Assembly: GCA_034638255.1 (NCBI GenBank)
Contig: JAWPGT010000014.1
Span: forward strand, 496,001 to 560,000
Length of the DNA: 64,000 nucleotides
From: Coprinus comatus
Lineage: Eukaryota > Basidiomycota > Agaricomycetes > Agaricales > Agaricaceae
Direction of reading: 5' to 3'
Under the pieces are notes generated by a model. That model saw only the letters and a list, made by a program, of their open reading frames with translations, had not been told where the DNA came from and did not search any database. The stretch's first letter is position 1. The number at the start of each line of letters is the position of its first letter. Position numbers and translations under genes: made by a program. This document shows positions 55,789 through 64,000 of the stretch, piece by piece.

Positions 55789-58700
55789 TCAGAAAAGATT
55801 ATAACCCTTCGTCAGAGGTAATTTCGTTGAAGGTTCAACATCCATTAATTCTCCATCCGCTCTAACCTCATAACTCTCCGGATCAACCAGCATTGCAGGT
55901 GTCAAATCATTCCACTTCATATCCTTCTTCGTCACTGTCCTACACTCTCTAACTGCTTCTACTCGTTTCGATAATCCATACGAAGCAATAGTTCCAGATG
56001 AGATTGACAATTGCGAGACGAATGCCACAGAATTCAATGATGCCGATCCTGATTTCGCACCCCACATAGGTTTTGAACAGAAAGGTTGAACAGAAGGTAT
56101 CGATGCGTTTGCGTCACCCATTTGTGCCCAGGTAATAACACCAGATTTCAACACCATTGCAGGTTTAGCTCCAAAGTTCTCGGGTTTCCACAAGACGAGA
56201 TCCGCGAGAGTTCCAACTGCAATATGACCAACGACATGACTAATACCATGCGTAATTGCACTAATTATAAAAAGGCAAATCATCAGCGGATTCCTAAGTG
56301 GATACGCAAAAAGAAAATGGCACGTACGGATTTACTGTATATTTCGAGATATAACGTTTAACTCGTCCATTATCCACACCTTCCGTATCACCAAGACTAG
56401 TCAAAGGACCTCTTACATCCCTCATCTTACTAGCCGTTCTCCAAGTTCTACTTACAACCTCTCCAACTCTTCCCATAGCCTGAGAATCAGAACTAATCAT
56501 TGATATTGCACCAGTGTCATGGAGAACATCTTCCGCAGCAACAGTTTCCGCTCGTATGCGAGATTCGGCAAACGCAAGATCTTCGGGTATTGATTTATCC
56601 AAATGGTGGCATACCATCAACATCTATATAATTAATTGTTTGTATTGTCAATATATTATGCGCGTAAGATATGGAAAAATCACGGACGTCGAGATGTTCA
56701 TCTAAGGTGTTCTTGGCATAGGGTCGTGTGGGGTTGGTGGAAGAAGGTAGGACGTTGCTTTGGCCACATACAACGATGATATCAGGTGCATGTCCTCCAC
56801 CGGCACCTTCACTATGATAGGTGTGTATTGTTCGCCCACCGAAGGCTTCGATGGTACCTGTACGAGATCTAGTCAATTTCATGATTCCCTTAAAGAGCTG
56901 GTGTATAGTACATACTTTCAACGAAACCACTTTCGTTCAAGGTATCAGTGTGAATGTTGACCTTGAAGCAACAATTGAGTATCTTAATATGATCCAATGT
57001 TCCAATATACGCATACCTGAACGTCATATAGATCAGCGACATCCAAACAATTCTTAATAACGGCAGGTGTAGTTCCCCAATCCTCATGTAATTTCAACCC
57101 AGCAGCACCCGCTCTAACAATCTCTTCAAGCGCTGTAGGTCCGGCATCATTACCCTTTCCTGTAAACGCAAAGTTCATTGCCAAGCCGTCCGTAGCAGCC
57201 AACATATGTTGCATATAGAATTTGCTTGGTGTACATGTTGTAGCATTCGTTCCAGAACTAGGTCCAGTTCCACCTCCAATCAAAGTTGTTGTACCAGCTG
57301 CAAGAGCTTCTTCGACTTGTTGTGGACAAATATAATGTACGTGAGCATCGATAGCACCAGCTGTTAGAATGAGTTTCTCTCCGGCAATAACCTCTGTTGA
57401 TGAGCCAATGACGAGTGCGGGATGTACATTGGCCATAACGTCGGGGTTTCCTGCTTTGCCAATACCACAAATAATACCGTCTTTTACACCGACATCTGCC
57501 TAGAAGTTTGTCAGGGGCTTAGAATGCTTCGAAATCCAAAAATATATACCTTATAAATACCCGACCAATCCACAATAAGTGCATTTGTGATAACAAGGTC
57601 CAGAGTTTCTTCAGAAGAACGGTTCGTTGCTTGACCCATACCTTCACGAATTGATTTTCCACCGCCAAACTTGACTTCATCACCATATACTGTCTATATT
57701 ACTCCAGTCAGCATCCAAAACCATATAAAAAAAAAAATAGACAAACCAACCTCATCATGTTCAACTTCTATCCACAACGAAGTATCCCCCAACCTAACTC
57801 TATCACCAACAGTTGGTCCAAACATTGAAATATAAACTTCACGCCCAATAGTTGTATCCACAGACACTTCCAAAGCTCCCGGTTCAGGTACATGTCCAAA
57901 ACCCTTCAACAACACATTCTTCAACACACTCTCCGCTTTCAATTCATCCACATAACCCGTAGCCAAACCATTACCCCCAGAAATCAATTTATTCCCAGCA
58001 ATCGAAACCAACGTCACACTCTTCATATCTCCCGGTTCAAATCTCACCGCAGTCCCAGCAGAAATATCCAATCTCTTTCCATAAGCTTTTAAACGATCAA
58101 ATTGAAGTGCACCATTTGTTTCAATGAAATGATAATGTGATCCAACTTGAATAGGTCTATCACCGTTATTCGTTACGCGAAGTTGAATCCTTTCCCTTCC
58201 CTTATTTAAAATGATGACTTCTTTCTTGGCTATTACAGCACCCGCAGTTTTTACCAAGGCATATTCCGATTCGGGAGTTACAGGGAAAAGGTCTTGTGAA
58301 GGGATAGGTAGAAAAGAACCGTATAATGCTGATTCGATGTTACCGTCTTCGGTACAAATTGGATCATGTACTGTCACCAAGAAGACACTAGAGAGAGAGA
58401 AGGAGAGAGAAGAAAATTTTAAGAATGGGCAATGAAGAATGAAGAGAGGAAATTTGGTTTAGCGCCTCACGGTTTTTAATTATATGAAACGTAGAATGAG
58501 AGAGACCCACTCACCCATCTGGAAATGTACCCTCTACTTGTATCTCATGTAGTAGACTAGGAACGTCGGATGATACGTGTCTCCGACCAAGTATTGTCTT
58601 CCCATGCTGCATCAGTTCCGCTACCGAGTGATCTCCATCTCGAATACGTTCTTGTAGTACAGACGCGATCAAAGCGACAGCTTCGGTTTGGTTGAGTTTT

Positions 58701-58909
58701 AGTCCCCTTGCTAGTCTCTTCTGAGCTAAATATCCGACCTAAGTCACAAGAAGAGGGAGAGAAAAAGAGGTTTGTAGAAGCATAGGAGGTAATAACTTGT
58801 CAGTTCTTTTGCCTTATCTCTGAACCCAAACGAACACAGTATATATATAAAAAAGACAACTCACCTGATGGAGAAGTACCTTTGCTTCTTCGCGTGGTAA
58901 AAGATGCAT
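55789..58909 (-). CDS. URE1: Urease (fused gamma-beta-alpha subunits)
   Basis: A nickel enzyme hydrolysing urea to ammonia and carbamate, cytosolic in fungi. The single chain carries in order the gamma part ([40 protein letters not shown]), the beta part ([28 protein letters not shown]) and the alpha catalytic part. Nickel and active-site features are visible: [11 protein letters not shown] (two His), [15 protein letters not shown] (the Lys that is carbamylated), [37 protein letters not shown] (catalytic His) and [18 protein letters not shown] (Asp ligand region). The C-terminus ends [10 protein letters not shown]. About eight short introns interrupt the gene and all phases fit. No accessory urease gene is in the window. 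The start gives the standard MHLLPRE N-terminus. Confidence 0.97.
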
Positions 58910-61021
58910 TTTCTAGCTTTGAAAGACAGGAGAGTAACTATTCCTCTATGGTATATAGCCTTGAACAGGTGTGTAAATGGGTACAAGTTTGAATTTGTAA
59001 CGTTTCAAATTCGGAACACATAGTTGTGCTCAGCATGCTCTGGACCGGATTGAACGCATGCCTGACACACCCGGATAAGATAAGGTTGCCACTATCCTTA
59101 GGTAATCAACCGTGCTTCGGATAAGGCCCCAATATATAAAACCGTTTGGTTTACTTAATTAAAGGCTCAAAAACTAAAATAACTCGTTGAACATTGAAGC
59201 TTCGAAGCGTTAAAATACATGTACGGATTGTCACCTGTGTAGGGTCTCCGCTGTAGAGTACGAATAAAAATACGTATGTGTGTAATTAACTATTAGAATT
59301 CATCTCAACTTTGTAATTTCGGTAGGATCTATTCTCAGGGTGTTTTAAAATAAAGTGGTAAGAGGTGAGAGATAGGAGCCCTTAAAACCCACAGCACGCA
59401 TTGACTATTCTCTCCGAGATACGCAGTAACGTCTCATTGGCCATTGGTCCAAGAATACCCTGTCTCCTTACAAACCCCGCATGGGCGTTGAGGCAACTGT
59501 GCGAGTCAGTTGAAGGGGTGATAACCAACTTAAACTCGTGAGCCAAGGCTATTTATTGTTAGCCGGTTACTTATCCATCAGTGAGGTGTACCCAAAGCGG
59601 CTTCAGAGGCTTCGTTCTATTTACTGCTCCGACTCTTTGACTCAGCATACACTGGCAGTGCCAAAGCCCATCTCATTTTAATAAGCTTTCTACGAAGGTG
59701 ATTGCGGACCATGGCATGAAGAAAGTACCGTAGGTCCGTAAGCTAAGGCATTTAGTTCTGTTTGGTATACAGCGGTTGAGTAGTAAGTATCGACTTGAAG
59801 TGTGTTAGTGGTTTTCTGTCACCTTGGTAGCCACTTGGTCCAATTTTCGCGGTCAAGGAAAGCGAATTTGAGTGCGAGTCTTGATCAACTTCTACTTCTG
59901 GACAGACTCCTAGTAGTATGCCAATGTTTTTTATACAGTACACCGTTGCCGGGCCTCGTAAGAAGAAATGGAACGCCTCCAAATGAGATCTAGGAATGGA
60001 CTTCATTGACACAAAGCATGTGAGTTTGAGCTGTCACCATGTTGACTGCCTTGGACTTCAAATACAATATATCACCTGTATATCACTCCGAATAGAAAGT
60101 TTCTAAAGGCAGCGAGCCTGAACAGTCTCTTGTGGCGCCTAGAATACAAATAGTAAAATAAGATATTTACATGGCCGGAAAACAAGAAGCTGAGAGAATG
60201 AAGAAGGTATTGTCATATTGGTTGCTAGGCACGGCTACTGACAACCGTAGATCTACCATTGTAACGAACACGTATCGTATATAAGGCCAATAGAGTGCCT
60301 TCTGACGTAGTGGTAGGCAGTGAGAATGTACCCACCATAGTGGCTCGTATTGTCGTAGTGAGTACTACGTTTGGCACTCTCACCTATTTTGCTAGACCTG
60401 TGTGCCCTGAATTTCCTAATTCGTCGAGTATTTGTACCTGGCTTGGGGCATCCAGCGTTGGCTGGTGCTGGTGAGTGTACGGGGTGAGGCATTGTGCTAT
60501 ACTACCCCAGCTCGATGGCTGTGATGGGGGTATGTCGTCATGATGGCGCTTGGTTAGATCAATTGATGCGCCTCATGATCAGCATGAGGCGATGAGAACC
60601 CCGACAGGTGTACATATACAGCAGACCCGAAACGTGTGTGTGAGTGTGACTCATTCCTTGCTTTATGCTCCGTGGTACAACGTGGTACAACGCGGCCGCA
60701 CAAAAGTCGGTGTTACAGTGACTGCAGTAACTGGTGAATAATCTCTGATGCTGAGACAGTGTTCTTTTAGCTACAGACAAGATATCAATCGTTAGTATTG
60801 TTGATTCCCCTTGGTCAGATTCTATCTGGCATGTTGGCGATGATGGTCTCGAGACAGGAATATTCGCTATAACCATCCATATCCGCTCCGAGGACACCGC
60901 CACAGATCCCGGGGATCTCCCGGATCTCCCGTATGTGTGTGACATGTATGATGGTATTGTCACGGAGAGTTCTGGTGAGGATATCAAGGCTGGTTGAATT
61001 CAAGCCATTTGATTCTTACTT
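58910..61021. other. Gene-free stretch upstream of urease
   Basis: About 2.1 kb with no recognisable gene. Short open frames (for example 59752-60012 and 60559-60987 on the minus strand) lack motifs and exon partners. A small tandem direct repeat GTGGTACAAC occurs twice near 60670-60690. The left part should hold the urease promoter. Confidence 0.5.
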
Positions 61022-61855
61022 ATGTCCCTCGTCCACAGTCCTCCTACCCCAGACTCCTTTCTTCCCCACCAACTGTCTCTCAAGAGGACTCTTTCGTTCT
61101 CTCCATCTTCATCTCAGAGACCAAGAAAGCTTCCCCGCACTACCCCTACCACCATGGTCTTGCGACGATCCGAGTCATACATAGTCCTACCCTCTGCCGG
61201 TTCTACACCTTCTCAGTCCTGTGCGACAGTTCCTTACCAACAAACCCTTCAGTTTTATAAGGAACAACGAGAACGCGAAAAGGCAGCCACACGGGCTAGC
61301 CTTGGTCTAGAGCCTATAACGATGCGTACTCGTCTAGAGACTACCCACTCAACACCCAGGCAATCGCAGCACTCAGTAGAACCTTCGTCAAGGAGTCGTC
61401 CGTTAACTCGTACAACCACGTTGCTTGATGTGACGAGTGAGCCTCCAGCACAACCATCAAAGCGCAGGTCATTGGTTCGCACCCCCTCCTTATTCGATAT
61501 CACAAAGGAGCCTTCACGGTCATCTCATTCGGATTACGCACCCGAGTCGACCATTTTCCATGTGCCATCCCACCTAAGAGCTTCTTCTCCTCTTTCACCT
61601 AAACGTCGTCTTCTCCCCGGACGTCCCATATTTCCACGATCGAAGACAGAGCCCGATCTCTATCGTAAAGCAATAATTGCTTGCATGCGAATTTCTCCCG
61701 AAGGACAAAAGATACTTCGGATGGGTCCTCGCTTGGCCTTGTCCATTCTGACAGCCACACAAGAGCTAGAGAAGATCGTCGCTGAGCAGGAAACCGGGGA
61801 TGTTTCAATTGATGAACACAATGAAGATTGGGATATGGTTGATTGTACTACATAA
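61022..61855 (+). CDS. Ser/Pro/Arg-rich hypothetical protein with conserved-looking C-terminus
   Basis: An intronless frame of 277 residues, starting MSLVHSPPTPDSFLPHQLSL. The N-terminal two thirds are disordered, rich in Ser, Arg, Pro and Thr, with repeated SLVRTPSLFDITKEPS / TRTTTLLDVTSEPP-type segments that look like short degenerate repeats. The C-terminal part is ordered: DLYRKAIIACMRISPEGQKI, GPRLALSILTATQELEKIVA, and an acidic end EDWDMVDCTT. I recognise no family. The last part looks helical and could be a protein-binding segment (inference). The composition and long open frame support coding. Confidence 0.65.
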   Translation: MSLVHSPPTPDSFLPHQLSLKRTLSFSPSSSQRPRKLPRTTPTTMVLRRSESYIVLPSAGSTPSQSCATVPYQQTLQFYKEQREREKAATRASLGLEPITMRTRLETTHSTPRQSQHSVEPSSRSRPLTRTTTLLDVTSEPPAQPSKRRSLVRTPSLFDITKEPSRSSHSDYAPESTIFHVPSHLRASSPLSPKRRLLPGRPIFPRSKTEPDLYRKAIIACMRISPEGQKILRMGPRLALSILTATQELEKIVAEQETGDVSIDEHNEDWDMVDCTT

Positions 61856-64000
61856 CCGACAAAGAAACCCCTTCAGTCCCTTCACTTTCTGCCGTTTTAT
61901 AATTTATTCATTGTCTCATACAACACCATTCTATATCCTCATTGTACAGTTAGGCAAGACATCCGGCCCCACTGTATTTTAAAGTCCAAGTAGTCTATAC
62001 AAGGGACACTTGATTACTAGTTGTTGTACTCTGTGCTATCCTGTTACTCTGGGCTTTACCTTGGTTTATCACCCCGCATTATTTTAACTCCACCCTTCCC
62101 CTTGTCTTGGTTATTCTCCGCATTGTGTTTACATCATTGTTGTTTTTGCTTTCACTGTATCTCCTTGCATGTATGCCCCTCACAGTTGTTAGTTTCATTT
62201 TGGTTTCTCGCAATATCATCACATCTTTCGTTTTTTTCGAGTTTTACCCAATGACATTTGATGGCCAGTAATCGCCAAAAGTTGGTTTCTTATCACACTT
62301 GTATTCAAATATACTTTACACCTCGTAGGTTTCTTTTTGCTCCACACCGTAACGTCGGCCCCATACCACTCGGAACTGAGTCGGAATCGGAAGAAAGAAC
62401 CTAATCGAAAACCTTATACTTACGACCCTAGTTTGTTGATTATCTATATTCCGGATTCATACTACTCTTGTCATCTATTGCTGCGCCTGGTTAATCCACA
62501 AGCTCATAAACAAACGTCTAACTAATACAATTTCGACACGTGTTACACTTTAGTGGTTTATACGGTCTTACGAAGATCGCTTTTTGTGACATAAAACATG
62601 ATTCATGATATGGAAACACGGAAGCCAAAAAAAGGTTGTAGTTTGAGTGAGGTCATGAGACCTCCAGTAGTGACTAGAATAAGGTCAGCTGAGTATACTA
62701 GTCATAGTCTTAATGACTGAAAAGTATAAGGATTTAGATTTATATACAATTGAATAGTATGCGGTTGACCGCCGGGTACAAAACGTGCCAACAATCCGCA
62801 GCCTGAGTTTTATGGGTTCATTGGAAAATCTCAAACGGCCCGAAAAAATGAAAATATTGCAAAATCAGAAGTCATTGAGTGATACTGATACTGACTATTT
62901 ACCACTGTAGTTGAAATGATATCTCAGTGTTCGGAATGAAGTTCAATGACAGAACTCGTCTACTTAGTAGTATTAATCATTATATTTTATTCATCTACTC
63001 CGGACTCCGAACAAAGTTTTCGTTAAATTTAAAAAGTGACTCCGGCTCCCAGTGGGTCTTTAAACGCTTGGCATGGGAAGGCTCAAACTCAAGTCACACT
63101 AGAATTTTAGAAGGCTGGAAAAAAAACTGAGAAACTTACTAGCTGTGCCATGACTAAAGGTACTAAGGTAGTTGTAAGCAGACTAGCAGACTGTTACCCA
63201 GTTTGCCGACCAGGCACTAGTAATATCATGTGCCATCCGCTTAGTATAACAAAAGGGGCAGCTGGTATTGAACATATGTTAAGTATCAATGACGGTATGA
63301 GTACATAGATAAAACAAGCCGGGTCTTGTTGAATATCGGTTACGAAAGTCACAAACCCGATTGAAGCTTGAAGTACCACTGGTAATATTACTACAGTATG
63401 GATGACTATAATCATATGCATATATCTACAGTAATTACGCGAAAGGATTTTTTTTTTTATACTTAATACGATCAACAGAATGAATATTAAATCTGGGGGG
63501 ACCGGCGGTCATTAATTTTCATCATGAGTTACATCATGATACTAGATTTTCTTTTTCATTTTTCACAGGAAGTTGTCGCTTGCTTGTAGTACTCATATTC
63601 TGTCACGATGACGGGGGAGTAAGACCCGAAGAAGTTGATGTAATTTTTGTTACTACTATTCTATTTTCTTGAAAATCCCAAAGTTGTGGTCTGAGTTTGA
63701 TGCGTAGAGAAAGGAAAAATTGAATCTTTCTTTTTAATCGTCGGAGGTGATTAGAGGAAAAGATATTTTTATTTCTATCCCCATTGAACGGTCTCAAATA
63801 AGACCCAGAGGCCCCTGGGTATAGGTAACATAGAAGTGGTACTTCTTTGATTTTACTATGTACGCTTGAAACTACTATGTAGACTCCTAAGGTTCATTAC
63901 TCGTGTCGTACAGATATTCCTGATACTAGATGTCCACACGCCCGGAGGCTATGACTATAACTTTGCAACGGTGCATGATCATCGCCGTTTCTCAGAGAAT
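61856..64000. other. Gene-free right end
   Basis: About 2.1 kb. The first 450 bp are T/C-rich and probably the 3' untranslated region of the preceding gene. The remainder shows no credible gene, repeat or RNA on either strand. Confidence 0.5.

Noticed and set aside
59752..60012. 86-codon minus-strand open frame in the gap beyond urease
   Set aside because: No homology recognised, no splice partners and no promoter context. Likely chance.
1..64000. tRNA, 5S rRNA or snRNA genes
   Set aside because: I looked for T-loop (GGTTCRANTCC-like) and 5S motifs on both strands and saw only isolated partial matches inside genes or the repeat. A covariance-model search would be needed to exclude them.

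Overview
The window is nuclear DNA of a basidiomycete fungus, most likely an agaricomycete of the Agaricales type. The reasons are many short introns (about 40-75 nt, GT...AG) in almost every gene, long-type heme-thiolate unspecific peroxygenases, a DUF6535 membrane protein, and a copia-type Gag remnant. Conserved eukaryotic genes are interleaved with lineage-specific ones. No tRNA, rRNA, CRISPR array or prokaryotic feature was seen. Exon models were assembled by hand from splice sites, reading phase and recalled family similarity. No database search was run.

Layout. 0-10 kb: a small conserved nuclear-type protein, a secreted type-B carboxylesterase with a broken frame, an MFS transporter, NOP56 and an intact long peroxygenase (UPO). 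10-20 kb: the mitochondrial ATPase YME2, a second UPO broken by two single-base frameshifts, an intact short-chain dehydrogenase (SDR) and the decayed 3' half of a second SDR. 20-30 kb: a DUF6535 protein, one copy of a 735-bp repeat, a truncated Gag-like gene and ornithine decarboxylase. 30-41 kb: two low-complexity proteins, a DUF4604/KIAA1143 protein, the second 735-bp repeat copy in inverted orientation, and a CPSF6-like RRM protein. 41-55 kb: a DENND6-type protein, a second MFS transporter, SPT2, and four genes of an apparently undescribed modular protein family. 55-64 kb: urease, a Ser/Pro-rich protein and long stretches without recognisable genes.

The main novelty candidate is the four-gene family at 43488-44616, 51385-52521, 52849-53801 and 54218-55225. 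Each gene starts with the same three-exon module: exons of about 30, 30 and then 60 or more codons, with phase-0 introns at matching places. The third exon opens with a Tyr/Phe-Pro-x-Leu/Ile motif followed by a Tyr-aromatic-basic helix. One gene carries the module twice in frame. Two genes end in a similar helical, SAM-like domain of about 70 residues, and another ends in a small Cys cluster. I recognise no known family for the module.

Most housekeeping genes (NOP56, YME2, ODC, urease, DENND6, CPSF6-like) give uninterrupted spliced frames. The carboxylesterase, the second UPO and SPT2 each need at least one single-base correction, which could be real decay or uncorrected assembly indels.
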